From Gnetum montanum (lineage: Eukaryota > Streptophyta > Gnetopsida > Gnetales > Gnetaceae): 64,000 nt of DNA. Below, piece after piece: positions 34,455 to 46,844 of the stretch; position 1 is the first letter of the stretch; the number at the start of each line of letters is the position of its first letter. Under the pieces are notes generated by a model. It was not told the origin of the DNA, did not search any database, and was given only the letters and a program-made list of their open reading frames with translations. The stretch spans positions 22,047 through 86,046 of the forward strand of contig MNCI01011808.1 in the NCBI GenBank assembly GCA_015680685.1. Reading direction: 5' to 3'. Both the position numbers and the translations under genes were made by a program.

Positions 34455-35075
34455 ATTTTTCAAGTGCTAAGACTACGCTCTCCACTAGCCCAGAGAGTGG
34501 TCAAGTGTAGTCAGCACAAAGGCATAATTTTTGTAGATTTTTGTAAGTGTTGAGACTACACTCTCCATTGCCCTAGAGTGTAGTCAACCTCATGCAAAAC
34601 ATAGTCAACATAAAAGCTAGTCTTGCAAATTTCTCTAAGTGTCAAGCAAGCCACTAAAAAATTTTCTAAGTGCTAAGACTACGCTCTTCACTGCCCTAGA
34701 GCATAGTTAAGCGTAGTCAGCATGAAGGCCTAATTTTCATAGATTTTTCTAAGTGTTGAGACTACACTCTCTCCCAATCCAAAGCATAGTCAAGTGTAGT
34801 TAACTAGAAGCTAGTTTCCACAAGTTTTGACATGTGTTGAGACTACGCTCTCCACCAACCCAGAGCATAGTCAAGCATAGTCAACTGGGAGTTAATTTCT
34901 GTAAGTTTTGACAAGTGTTGGGACTACACTCACCCCTAGTTAAGAGCATACTCAACCTTCCAGGGAGAGCATAGTTAGCACATAGTCATATTTTGCAAAA
35001 TGTTTTCTAAGTATGGGACTATGCTCTCCCCTAGTCCAATGCGTAGTCAAGCGTAGTCAGCCAGAACAACCTCCA
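34455..35075. repeat. Minisatellite TR3, about seven units of 81-125 bases
   Basis: Each unit opens with GACTACRCTCTCC and contains AGCATAGTCAAGYGTAGTCA, with starts near 34469, 34551, 34676, 34759, 34840, 34921 and 35026. Isolated AGCATAGT motifs continue to about 35400. Confidence 0.85.
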
Positions 35076-36189
35076 AAGGCCTCCACAATGTAGCACTAGC
35101 ATTTAGCTTAGCTCCAACTCACCTCTAGCAAGCATAGTTAGTAAAATTCATCTTTCTTGTATCCCTTTTGACCCCAAAATTGTAACTATGCTCAACCCCA
35201 CATAGGACAATGGAGAGCATGGTCCTGGAGCATAATCTTCAAAGTTGCATTTTTTTCAGATACATTAAGGTCCTCTCACTGCATATACATGTAGTTGGCA
35301 GCATAGTCATAGTCTCGTAGTCTTGTAGAGTCTAGTAGAGCACAAAAAAGCATAACACCACTAGCCTCAATGAAAAGCATAGTTGGATGATAGCATAGTT
35401 CCAACAATCCCACTACCAGGTGGCAATCATCTCGCATTTTTCGAGAATCCTAGGCCTATAAATACCCTCACCATCAACATTTTTGAGGTTGGAAAAACTA
35501 AAGTAGGTTGGAAAATTTGAAGTGTTGGCACATTTTAGACTTCACTAACTCGCAAACCTAAGGAGCACTTGGCAGGGAACTAAAGGCATCTTGGTAAAGT
35601 TGCAAACTACCACAACCAACATAGTCCACTGCAAACCACCATAGCCCACTACATACCATGGTGGCCAATCCAACAAGCATATACACCATGGTGAAACATT
35701 AGTCTTCATGGCCAGACACCCCCAAGACTGTGACTAAGCTATCCACTATGCTTGTTGTACATTGTGTGCCTTCTAACTCCTCTTGGTGTTAACTATGCTC
35801 AGCCCTATTTGGGGTAGTATTATGCTTCTCTCTCTTTCTTTTTACATTTTGAGCATTTTACTTGCATTCTTTCACTATTCTATCGCATAGCCATGCTTAA
35901 ACCCACACTTGGGCAATGGACCCTGTGCATTAACACCTTCATTTTTCGCTAAGACTCTTAACTACACTTAACACTATTGACACCATTAACACTACTCAAA
36001 CCCTTAGCATCATTTCACCTCAGCATTGCAACTAACCATGCTACACCTCGATTACATTTGGTAAGTCCCTATTCGATCGACAAGACCATCTAGAGCACCC
36101 CATCTCCACCTCTAGTAGGCCCTCATGTGGACTTGGGGTTAGGACTATGCACTCGTGGATCCCTCGACATTCTAGCCACTAATGTTTTC
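35076..36189 (+). other. Sequence after TR3 with a TATA-like box; possible LTR of an unidentified element
   Basis: TATAAATA at 35457-35464 lies downstream of the TR3 field, a plan like a repeat-bearing U3 and its promoter. No TG...CA ends, PBS or second LTR copy can be shown. The sequence breaks at about 36190, where truncated gag of element D begins. Confidence 0.3.
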
Positions 36190-37720
36190 AGTCACCACAT
36201 CCTAGATTCGAAGGCAGATACAACTTAGATCTACAAAACCATCTTTAAGCTTTCCACAATGCATGTGCCTTGCAATATATAGAAATGAGTGGCAAAAGCT
36301 TAAGTTGTTCCCCAAGACACTCATTAAAAAAGTAAAGAACTCGTACCATTCATTAGAATTAGAATCTATTAGACAGTGGAGTATAATACTTGAACTATTC
36401 AATGATAAATATCAAACATACTCCCGAGTATTCAACTTGAGGAAGTAGATCCAAGGATGGAAACAAGGGACACATGAACCCTTGGATGCTGCCATGGGTA
36501 GATATTATTCCTTATTACATAGATGTCTTAGCCATGGTTATTCCCAACTAGGGCAACTTTGCCACATCATAGATGGGCTCTAATCAGAAACAAGGAGAAC
36601 TCTTGGCATTTATACCCAAGGGAAATTGTTAGAATTAAGAGCCCATTAGATTCAACAATTGATTAAGCATATAGTGAAAGAAGAAGAAGAGTTGAAAAAA
36701 TGTGAAAGTGCGAAGGAATACAACTGTGATGTTCCATTTGCAAGAGGGAGGTTCGATTTTGTAACAATGAGGAAAAATCATCACTTAATGAGGTGGTGAA
36801 TCGAAAAACCTTGCGCTTCAAAAATTTCCATCTAAAATTTTGGCCAACGTTGATCAGTTATGGGATTCTATGGATAGTAATTTTTAAGCTATCCTAGAAA
36901 TTGCTAAAGAGTCTAAAGAATAAGGTAGTGATCATGATTGTAGGAGGCACAAGGAAGTTGAACGTGCCAATTAAAGAGGTAAGGGAAAAATTGCTACAAT
37001 AGAGGAAGTTGTAAGAACCTAATCAAATGATGAAAGTGGATGTGACATCTACCATTATGAAAATCCTAAGGGATGTTGCCTTATTTTGTTGCACTTACAA
37101 GATTCTGGGTTGTATACCCTAAATCCATGACTAGCACATAGGCAAACACCTAGAATATTGCCTTATCCTTAAGGCAATCCTAGGTAGTTCCATTACCAAT
37201 AATAGTATTATCCAAGTGGAACTCCACTATAACCATAAAAGTAGTACCAATAGTGCTAGTAACCATATTCATGGGCACTGGCACTGCCAAGGCAACAATA
37301 CCCTTACAGACAACCTGATCCATATGGGTATTACATTTAGCAACCTCTATCTCCACATGACTCTTCCAATCATATTTCTACTTTCCAATCTCACTACTAC
37401 CCTCCTAATTATTATTGAACTCATTCTCCACATGTAAGGAGGGATATCATCTTTTATTCTTATTCTTCTCTTATTCCTACACATCTTCCTCCATCCTCAA
37501 CATAGCTACCACCTACTCCATCTATGTAGGGTGAACTTCAAGTCCAACCATAGCAACGTAACTCTACCAAGACCATAAATCTACAACTGGTTCATCAACT
37601 GAGTGGTTCTGACACTCGATTAAAGAAAATATCCTTTTTTTTTCAACCCAATAGTCCATCTAAGCCCTTACATACACATGCAGTTGGCAACCCTATTCTT
37701 TCATCTTTCTCTGCATCTAA
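36190..37720 (+). pseudogene. gag of element D, N-terminus missing
   Basis: Begins in the Gag core, with RNEWQKLKLFPKTLIKKVK and RQWSIILELFNDKYQTYSR in a clean 61-residue frame (36263-36448). It continues through the DAAMGRYYSLLHRCLSHGY and RRTLGIYTQG segments (36485-36630), a Glu-rich helix, then a Cys/His region (37045-37080) where the family motif reads CDIYHYENPKGCC, with Cys and His substitutions. Stops throughout. Confidence 0.72.
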
Positions 37721-37739
37721 TTCCTTTGAGTTCCCTTCA

Positions 37740-38280
37740 AACCAAATCCCACCCTGAATCCATATTGTTATGCTAACTCATGTTGTATCTAATTGGATTT
37801 GGGTTGGCAACCTTCCTAGGAAATTAGCTAATCCTAGAAGTCCTCTTATCTATTTGCACATTGCTGGAAACGAACCATGTAAAGCTCTCCTTGATTCAGG
37901 TTCTAGTGTCAACTTGATTTCTCATGAAATATATACTACATGGAACCTACCTCCTCTCAAGAAGAGCAATATCATATGAGAATTGGCAAACCAATCTATC
38001 AGTATTCCATTGGGACTAGTGAAAGACATTGTGACCATTATCTATGGGTGGTCTTATCCTGCTGATTTCCTGATAATCAAGATGGAGAACTAGAAAAGGA
38101 ATTTCCCAATCATCATGGGAAGGGCATGGCTAAGCACCATTGATGCAAGAATGGACATCAGAGATCTTTCCCTGAAAATATCTAAGGAAAATGCATTCAT
38201 AAAGATTGAGAAGAAGTAAGTTCCATGCATTGTGTACAGTGATGCAAGGTGCAATTGTGTGCAAAAACTATAGTATTTTA
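37740..38280 (+). pseudogene. Aspartic protease of element D
   Basis: Clean 69-residue frame (37770-37979) with LIYLHIAGNEPCKALLDSGS: the catalytic DSG is intact, unlike A, B and F. After one stop the text continues SISIPLGLVKDIVTIIYGW, FPIIMGRAWLSTIDARMDIR and DLSLKISKENAF. Best preserved protease active site of this family in the window. Confidence 0.77.
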
Positions 38281-39082
38281 AATGAGCATCCATCTATGCA
38301 TACAAGTAGTATGCACTAGAAGCATAAATTCAAAGGTTTCTATACATAGTAGCCATAAAACAAGAACGCATCTAGTGGCTGATCACTGATCTTGAATGCA
38401 ACACACTTTGCATGGAACCTACTAAGAACTTAACATGTGTGTATGTTGTAGGCATGGATAAACTATAGCAAGTTCATCACCAACTCTCTAATAATTCAAA
38501 TGATGATACCTATTGGGAAGAGTTGGAAATTCCTAAGAACTTCAAGCAAGAGCCCCTTGAATTAAAAACTCTACTTGCTAGGATGGGATATGTATTCTTA
38601 TACAATGTAAAGTCAATAATAATCAATGCAAATCTTACTTCATAACAAAAATAGACATTGTTAAATGTGGTTGAAAAATGGTCACCAGCCTTTGCTTGGT
38701 CATATCCTAAACTCATAGGGATTGATCCTAGGATATGCCAACATCATATTTACACCAACTCAACCATGAAGCCAAAGAGGTAGTCATATAGATGATTAAA
38801 CACCAAATTAAAGTAGATTGTTAAGGCGTAAATCAAACAACTCCTCAAGGCAAGGTTCATATATCCCCTTGCAAATAGTAAGTGGATTAGCCCACTTGTG
38901 ATTTTGTCAAAGAAAGGAGGCAAGTGATGAGTCTGCATTGATTTTTGACTATTGAATATGGCAATATTCAAGGACCATTTTCCGTTGCCATTTGTTAATT
39001 AGGTGTTAAACACAATATTTGGGCATTGCTATTACAGTTTTCTGGATGGGTATAGTAGCTATAACCAAATCTAGATCACACC
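38281..39082 (+). pseudogene. PR-RT linker and RT N-terminus of element D
   Basis: The linker (38340-38720) keeps the EPLELK segment. RT starts about 38810 with INQLLKARFIYPLANS-like text, then VILSKKGGK, MAIFKDHFPLPFVN (near 38955-39000) and FLDGYSSYNQI. It is interrupted at 39082 by element E. ACACC (39078-39082) is the left target duplication. Confidence 0.75.
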
Positions 39083-39894
39083 TAATGAGCAATGAGGTAT
39101 CCCTACACTCAAAGCTATGAATATGAGCCTCCATGCACAATTCAATTGAATTCCAAGGACTAAGTGCTTATGCACCTTTGTGGAACAAGAATGGGTTAAT
39201 AAATTGTTATCTTCCCAAGCTTACTTATATGTCACAATTGTATGGTTAAGTAAACTTGAGGCATATGATTTTTATACTTTTTATGTGTTTTTATGTCCTG
39301 CTGCTAATAAGGGAGGAGAGAGATAACTCATTTGACTACTTATTAACTAGGCTCTAACTGATCCTAACACTAGTATCCACTCTACTTGCCATATACATTC
39401 TGAACCAGTGCAACACTACTGGGATTACCAAATGCTAATCATTACTAGGTTACCAAGTGTTACACGCATGCTCGAAGTGATCGTACTGTGTGTGCTTGCT
39501 TAGGAGAGTTGTAGGGTGAGAGAGAATCATTAATTAACTAAGGAAAGCATTAAGTAACAATAATTAACATTAATTAATCTACTCTGAATGCTGCAAGGTT
39601 TATCATAAAATTCATCTTTATTATCGTACACAAGGTTTGCTCAGGTACACAATGCTCGAATAAATATTTGTTCACTTTATGACTCCTACTGCGGCCATCC
39701 AGAAATAATTCTAACTCTGAGAGGGAGAAAAGGCAAGAGTTTGGGTAAGGGACTAAGACTAACTATGCAAACCAAGTACACCCACGTCTTATTTATACGC
39801 AATGAGGTAGGGCATGATATCGCGTAGAAGGCTACGATATTGCATACGCGATATCGCGAATGTGATATCATGTACATGATATCACAACTCATCA
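39083..39894 (-). repeat. Element E 3' LTR
   Basis: 812 bases. The terminal TG is TA here (TAATGAGC) through a transition. The outer U3 (about 39820-39885) holds GATATC palindromes in tandem. Many CpGs of the partner LTR read TG or CA. Confidence 0.92.
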
Positions 39895-40110
39895 TACCCC
39901 CACGACTGAATGAAAACTCATCCTTGAGTTCCTTACAAAATATTGGGAAGGTATGGGATTATTGACTGAATGAAAACTAACGGTGAAATGGGATGACAGA
40001 CTCAAAGTGCCTAGTGAACAAATCGACAAACATATTACAACATGGGTGTTCACACCCTTTGTGGTGAACACTGTACATAAATGACATCCAAGCCTTCATT
40101 CGACAACTTG

Positions 40111-40136
40111 AAGAGAGAGAGAGAGAGAGAGAGAGA
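40111..40136. repeat. GA microsatellite in element E
   Basis: Pure GA tract. F has a shorter one at the matching place (44202-44216) and G has an interrupted purine run (63284-63308). Confidence 0.9.
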
Positions 40137-41549
40137 AAAGAAAATGAGGCATGTTGTTGCTGATGCTGCGATTGCGCCTTTCGTTGTTTATCCATAACCA
40201 TGTGACCAAACTTGTTCTCAGCGTAAACATTCCAGCTCTAGTCCATCCCGAGTGCTTCCTCCTATTCCAGTCCATAGTTCATGTAATCGTCATCTGCACA
40301 CACAACACAGTCACGAATGAGCAAGGATAAGTAAACTATAATACAATTGATACCTTGCCTCGATATAAAGTGCATTGGTTGGGTTATGGTTATGGAAGAA
40401 ATTGGGTTAGGGGTTTATTACTGATAACTACCCAAGGAGTAGGGGTTAGGCAAGTAGTAGAATGGAGAAATTGAGAAATTTGTGCCAGGGCCCCCACGAC
40501 TAAGAGCAAACCTCGAGTAGTAATAAGATTGAAAAATATAAGGAACAAGAAAGATGGGAAAATTAACAATGGCAATGCCAATAAAGTGGATGTCAAAGAT
40601 GAGGATGAAATGAGAAATGGTTGATTGTAGAAAATATTTAAGGAAAAGAACTTAACAATTGCACCAAAAAGGAATGCCAGTGGGTCCTCCTCAAAGCAAG
40701 CTCGTACCCTTTATGCCCTAACAAACCCACAAACCAAAGAGTCTCTAGGCTCTAGGAATGTCATTTGGAAGCAAGAGTTAAAAAACTTATCCACAAGAAT
40801 CTACCAAGGAGAAACAATGCATCAACCAAGATATGGACTAATCATAAAATCGGCAATGAGGTGGAAAATGGAAAGAAAGGTGGAGAGTAGAAATGGAATG
40901 GAATCCCAAGAGCAAAGTTGTGTAAAGTCCCTTGTGTATATCATGGTTAATGTGACTGAGTAGAACTCATTCCAAATCTAGACTCAAACCAACCACACTC
41001 AATGACCTCGCATCAATACACTTGGCTAGTCCATCCTCTTGAAGCAACAAGAATGCCCCCACAAAGAGTCACCGCCATCTTAAGGAGAGCAAGATGGAAA
41101 AGTAAGAAGTGAGAAAGGGCCTTAGTTAGAGGGAACCTTCAAGCATGGGTAACATGTCTTTCCAATTCCATAACTAGTGCTTGTAGCCCATATTGCTTTA
41201 TTATGTCTAAGGGGTGTGCTTTGAATTCCCACCTTTTTTTGTTTTTTTTTTTTTTGCGTGAGAACCACACCATGAAAAGACTTATTTTTATTCACTCTGC
41301 TTCCTGATATTTGATCGATGGTAGAATGGTAGAAAACCTAAGAAAAAGCATCCAAGCACCCAGAAGAATAGCCAGCACACGTGCATCAAATTCCCTTGAA
41401 GTCACACCCTTTTCATCCATTGAGTCCTTCCTTGGTTTGAAGAATACCAAGCCACCAATTCATTAATAAGTTTATTTAGAAAAAGGGACAGTATAATTCC
41501 AACGATGTGAAAGATTTCCTATGTTTTGGTTAGCGCACAAACAACAAAG

Positions 41550-41567
41550 TCCCCAACAATGGTGCCA
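41550..41567 (-). other. Element E primer-binding site (tRNA-Asp type)
   Basis: Minus-strand TGGCACCATTGTTGGGGA, 14 of 18 against the tRNA-Asp complement, all four mismatches being transitions. Confidence 0.83.
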
Positions 41568-41568
41568 A

Positions 41569-42381
41569 TGATGAGCGGTGAGGTATCCCTACACTCAACC
41601 ATATGAATACAAGCGTCCATGCACGATTCGGTCGAATTCCAAGGACTAAGTGCTTATGCGCCTTTGTGGAACAAGCATGCGTTGATCAATCGTTGTCTTC
41701 CCAAGCTTACTTGTATGTCACGATTGTATGGTTAAGTAAACTTGAGGCATATGATTTTTATACTTTTTATGTGTTTTTATGTCTTGCTGCTAATAAGGGA
41801 GGAGAGAGATAACTCATTTGACTACTTATTAACTAGGCTCTAACTGATCCTAACACTAGTATCTATACTCACTTGCCATACACATCCTGAACTAGTGCAA
41901 CACTACTGAGATTACCAAACGCTAATCGTTACTAGGTTACCAGGTGTTACACGCATGCTCGAAGTGATCGTACTATGTGTGCTTACTTAGGAGAGTTGTA
42001 GGGTGAGAAAGAATCATTAATTAACTAAGGAAAGTAATAAGTAATAGTAAGTAACATTAATTAATCTATTCTGAATGCTGCAAGGTTTATCACAAAATTC
42101 ATCTTTATTGTTGTACACAAGGTGTGCTCAGGTACACAATACTTGAATAACGATCCATTCACTTTATGACTCCTACTGTGGGCACACAGAAATAATTCTA
42201 ACTCTGAGAGGGAGAAAAGGAAAGAGTTTGGGTAAGGGACTAAGACTAACTATGCAAACCAAGTGCGCCTACCTCTTATTTATGGGCAATGAGGCAGGCC
42301 ACGATATTGCATATGCGATATCTCGTGGAAGGCTACGATATTGGGTATGCGATATCATGGATGTGATATCAAGGCTCATCA
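41569..42381 (-). repeat. Element E 5' LTR
   Basis: 813 bases, TGATGAGC to CTCATCA. Outer U3 with GATATC/GCGATATC palindromes at 42302-42370. By eye roughly 30 differences from the partner LTR over the first about 430 bases, mostly transitions. Confidence 0.92.
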
Positions 42382-43204
42382 ACACCAAATAGCAGGCCAA
42401 AACAACATTCACGAGTCCTTGGGGGACATTTGCATATTGCAAAATGCCTTTTGATCTATGTAATGCCCCTACTACTTTCCAACGCCTAGTCTTAAGCATT
42501 TTTCAAATCAGTAGTGATGTGGAAGTCTTCATGGATGACTTCTCCACCTATAGAGCTACATTTGAGCAAGCCATAGATCGCCTTGACCAAGTACTAAAAA
42601 GATATGTTGAAACAAATATATGGCTTAATTGGCAAAAGAGTCATCTAATGATCCAAGAGGGCATTGTATTGGGGCATTGAATCTTACAAGTAGGAATTGA
42701 GGTTGACCTTGAAAAGATAAGGGTCATCCAAGGAATTACCTGCCAACTAGAAACCATCAAAGATGTTTAGTCATTACTTGGACATGCTAGCTACTATCGG
42801 TGATTCATAGAGAATTTCTTTAAGATTAAAAAATCATTGGCTAAGCTAATGCATAAAGATGCACCATTTGTCTAAACTAATGAATTTGAAAAATCATTCC
42901 AACAATTGAAGGAGAAACTTGTAGAAACTCCAATTCTACAAGCACCTAACTAGTCAAGACAATTTCATGTTATGATGGATGCATCAAATTATACCTTGGG
43001 AGCTATGCTTACATAGATGGATAATAAGAAACATCCATAATACATCCACTATGCAAGCCGAAGCATTGTGGATGCACAATTGAACTACACCACCATAAAA
43101 AAAGAATTGATCGTAGTGGTGTTTGCTCTAGAGAAGTTCAAGCACTGTGTGCTTGGATATAAAATGTTTGTACACATAGATCATAGCACCACCCACTTCC
43201 TCAT
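42382..43204 (+). pseudogene. RT and RNase H N-terminus of element D (middle piece)
   Basis: Resumes in the RT fingers/palm. A 78-residue clean frame (42444-42680) begins MPFDLCNAPTTFQRLVLSIF and carries the catalytic FMDD at 42528-42539, then WLNWQKSHLMIQEGIVLGH. The thumb and connection follow with several stops. RNase H opens at about 42960 with DASNYTLGAML and continues YTTIKKELIVVVFALEKF and HIDHSTTHFLI. It is cut at 43204 by element F. Confidence 0.8.
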
Positions 43205-44002
43205 TGATGAGTGACGAGATACCCCTACACTCAACCATACAAATACGAGCGTAGCACACGCGATCCAATCGAACTCTGTAAACTAAGTGCCTACATGCCT
43301 TATGGAACACTTAAGGTTAATTATTCATTGTCTTCCCAAACTTACTTATAGTTGTCACAGTTGTATGGTTAAGTAAGTCTGAGGTATATGATTTTTATGT
43401 CTTTTCTATTTTATCTCCTATGCTATTGAGGTGAAGGATGAAGAGACTAATCGACTAACTTTAACTAACTAATCTAAGCCTTAATTAACCTAGCGTCAGC
43501 ATCCGTTCCCACTTACCATTCACACCCTGAACCAATGCAACCTTCGTTACCAAATGCTAGTCGTTGCTAGGATCACCAAGCGTAACACACGTGCTCGAAG
43601 TGGTCGTACTGAGGCACTTAACTAGGAGAGAAGGGTTGAGAAAGATTTAATGAACTAAGAAAGCATTTAAATGATAAATAATAAATAATAGTAAATAAAA
43701 TCCTAATTAGCCTATTCCATGCACTGCAAGGTTTATCCAAGAAGTTCGTCTTTATTTCCATACACAAACATGTGTTCAAGTACAATATTTGCTCGAATAA
43801 AGATCCGTTCACTTTAGGACTCCTACTACGGGCACATGGAAAATATTCTATCTCTGGAGGGATCAAACTACCAAAGTTTCACTATGGTCTAAGCCTAGGA
43901 TGAGAAACAAGGGAGAGCCGCCTCTTATTTATAGATTTGACAGCGCACCGTGATATCGCGTACATGATAGCGCGAGCGAAGACGCGATATCGCGTCCCAT
44001 CA
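43205..44002 (-). repeat. Element F 3' LTR
   Basis: 798 bases, TGATGAGT to CCCATCA. The outer U3 carries GATATCGCG-type palindromes (43950-43997). Confidence 0.92.
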
Positions 44003-44014
44003 TACCCCCATGAC

Positions 44015-45732
44015 TAAATGAAAAATCATCCTTAAGTACCTTGCAAAATATTGGGAAGGTATGTGATTATTGACTCAAATGGAACTAATGGGATGACATG
44101 TGAATGGATCATCATTAGAAGACAAGACAAAACTAGTGTTCATGACAACAAGAGTGAACACCTTATTACATTGACATCAGGCCTTATTTGGCAGCTGAGA
44201 AAGAGAGAGAGAGAGAAGTTTTACTGCTACCAACGCTAAGATTATGCCTTTCGTTGTCCATCCATAAGCATGCCATCGATCTTGCTCCTTGCATAGCTAC
44301 TTCAGCACCGCTCCATTCCAAGTGTTCTCTCCAAATCCAATCCATTGTTGCATGATTGCCATCTGCACACACAACACAATCTTTATATTAGCAAGGGTAA
44401 ATGAATCACAATTTAGTTGATACCTTACTTCGGTGAAAGGTCCATTGGCTAAGTTGTGGTATGGCTGATTGTGGGTCTGGAGATAGAATATTGATGACTA
44501 CCAAAGGTGTAGGGGTTAGGAGGAAATTGAAAAAATTGGGCCCCGTACCCCCATGACTAATTGCGAACCTTCGGTAGCGAGAGAATGGAAAAAGAAAAAG
44601 GAATAAGAAAGATGAAGAAAAAGAGACAATGATAATATTGATGAAATGGATGTCAAGATGGAAATGAACAAAATAAAATGGATTGCAAAAATGTTACGAA
44701 AAAGAATTTAACTGGTGCACCAAATAGGAATGTCAGTGGGTCCTCCCCAAAGCAGGCTCATGCCTTTAATGCCCTGACAAACCCACATTCAAAGAGTTCA
44801 TAGGCCTTGGGAATGTCATTTGGAAAAAGAGTTAAAGTCTTAACCACAAGAATTTACCAAAAAGAAAACAATGCATCTACCAAAATATACACTAATGATA
44901 CAACCAGCAATGAGGTAAACAATGGAGAGAAGGGTGGAGAGAAGAGAATGGAATGGAATCCCAAGAATAAGGTGGTGTATAGCCCCTTGTGTGTGTCATG
45001 ATTAATGTTACTTAGCAAATCCCATTCCAAGTCCAGCCTCAAACAAACCACATCCAGTGACTTTGCATCAATGCATTCGGCCAATCCATCCACTAGAAGT
45101 AACAAGAATGCCTTCACCCAAGAGCCACAACCATTCCGACAAAATAAAGGAGGAGAGAATGGGAAGCGAGAAGGGCCTTAGTTAGAGGGAACAACATTTG
45201 TGTTGGTTCCATAATCAGTGCTTGTAGCCCAAATGATTATTTCATCTAAGGGGTGTGCTTTGAATTCTCACTTTTTTTTTGTTTTTATATGTTTATGCAT
45301 GAGAATCACACCATGTAAAGACTTTGTTATTTTTATTTACTTAGCTTCCCGATAATTGGGTAACTTCGAATGATAAGAAAACTCAAGAAGAAAATATCCA
45401 AGCACCCAAGAGAATGGCCAACAAAAATGCATCAAGTTCCCTTAAAGTCGTACCCTTTTCAAACCTTGAGTCCTTCCTTAGTTTGAGAAATGCCAAGTCA
45501 CCAATTCGTTATAGTTCTTATTAGAAAGGGACGGTACATTTCCAAGCCGAGAGAGACCATAGAACTTGGTAGATGAATGGATGAAGTGGACTCATTACCT
45601 ACTATATCAAAAGAACCATACCTTAGTATCAACATCATGACTTAAAGGTAAAAACCAAACATGAGCAATCAATATAAAAATAGTTCATACCGTCATGAAG
45701 AACACTTATTGAATGACAAACTTACAAGGTGG

Positions 45733-45771
<39 letters not shown>

Positions 45772-46135
45772 AAAATATAACGATGTTGTAAAACAAAAAC
45801 AAGAAAAGTTAAAGAAATTTGTAAAACAAAAATGTGTAAGACAAAAACGTGTAAAACAAAAATGTGTAAAGCAAAAAATTAAAAAGAACTGAGGGCCCCA
45901 AATGATTAGCATAGGTGGCCATCTCCCCCATGACTGAATGGAAAGGGAGAGATCCGAAATAATGAATGCTTATTGGAATTTCTTAGAAATGTCCAACTTC
46001 TCCCGATTGATGTTCTTAGATTAAGGGGTGGAAGTTGGCGATGCTCATACTCCAATGTATCTATGCCTTCATTGTTGGCATGAGTTATTCCCCTAGTTTG
46101 TTCCATGCATGTTGGTGGGCTACTTCCTTGATCAG
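44015..46135 (-). other. Element F non-coding region after PR
   Basis: Same blocks as E's interior and A's 280-2267. It holds an AC microsatellite (45736-45766) and a tract of AAAACAAAAATGTGTA units (45788-45885). It joins the end-of-pol tail (SHGGDGHLC) to PR-RT linker text near 45960-46140, which marks where RT to IN were lost. Confidence 0.65.
45736..45766. repeat. AC microsatellite
   Basis: About 15 uninterrupted AC units inside element F. Confidence 0.95.
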
Positions 46136-46838
46136 CTATCAACCACTGGGTGTTCTTTGGTTGTGTGGTTGCTACATACAGGCACCTTTGAATGTTATCC
46201 TCTGGTGCACACCAGTTACATGCAGGAGATGTTAAATTTCACATCACCCATGATTCCTGCATGTCATCACCCTCTGAGTCACTATATGTGATGCATGGAA
46301 CTTTCTTCTTCTCGATCTTTCCATAAATATTTACCTTAGATATCTCCAAGGAAAGATCGCGAATCCCTAGGTACGCATCTATTGTACTCAGCCATGGCCT
46401 TCCCATTATAATTGGGAAGCCCCCTTCGTTGTTACTATTAACTTCTATCACCAAGAAATCGGCTGGGTATGACCAACCACACATAGTGGTAATGATGTCC
46501 TCCACTAATCCCAAGGGAATGGTGATGGACTGGTCAGCCAACTCTAATTGAATGTTGCTCTTCTTGAGTTGGGGCAGGTTCCAGGCTTGATACATTTCTC
46601 GTGAGATTAAGTTGACTCCAGAACTTGAGTTAAGAAGAGCCTTATGTGGTTCGTTCCTGGCGACTTGTAGATAGATTAAGGGGCTTCTAGGATCAGAGAG
46701 TTTCCTGGGAAGGTGGCCTGCCTTGATCCAATCGGTAACAGTATGCATTAACATAATCGTATGCATGCAACTCTGTTGTTGAATGGAAGGGAGCTCTGAA
46801 GTCGTGTATGTTGGAGGAGCGTGCATAGGCTCAACCAC
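46136..46838 (-). pseudogene. Aspartic protease of element F (active site lost)
   Basis: A clean 199-residue frame (46239-46838) in the PR part of the polyprotein: LIYLQVARNEPHKALL, then NSSSGVNLISREMYQAWNLP, LELADQSITIPLGLVEDI, GWSYPADFLVIEV and GFPIIMGRPWLSTIDAYLG. The active-site triplet that should read DSG reads NSS, so it is predicted inactive despite the intact frame. Text after it (46136-46238) is PR-RT linker and ends at the deletion joint. Confidence 0.82.
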
Positions 46839-46844
46839 TTGTTG

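Larger units (their letters stand above)
39083..42381 (-). mobile_element. Element E: complete-ended Athila-like derivative without gag-pol, minus strand
   Basis: 3,299 bases: 3' LTR (39083-39894), PPT (39895-39906), about 1.64 kb of the family's post-pol non-coding region, PBS (41550-41567) and 5' LTR (41569-42381). ACACC at 39078-39082 and 42382-42386 is a perfect 5-bp TSD. No gag or pol text is present between PBS and PPT. With both LTRs, PBS and PPT in place, it could have moved using proteins supplied in trans. Confidence 0.92.

Noticed and set aside
31037-35075. CRISPR-like array
   Set aside because: Units are contiguous minisatellite repeats without unique spacers, in a eukaryotic retroelement context.
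36060-36085. Possible PBS (TGGTAAGTCCC) after the TATA-bearing segment
   Set aside because: It does not match any plant tRNA 3' end I can recall over 12 or more bases.
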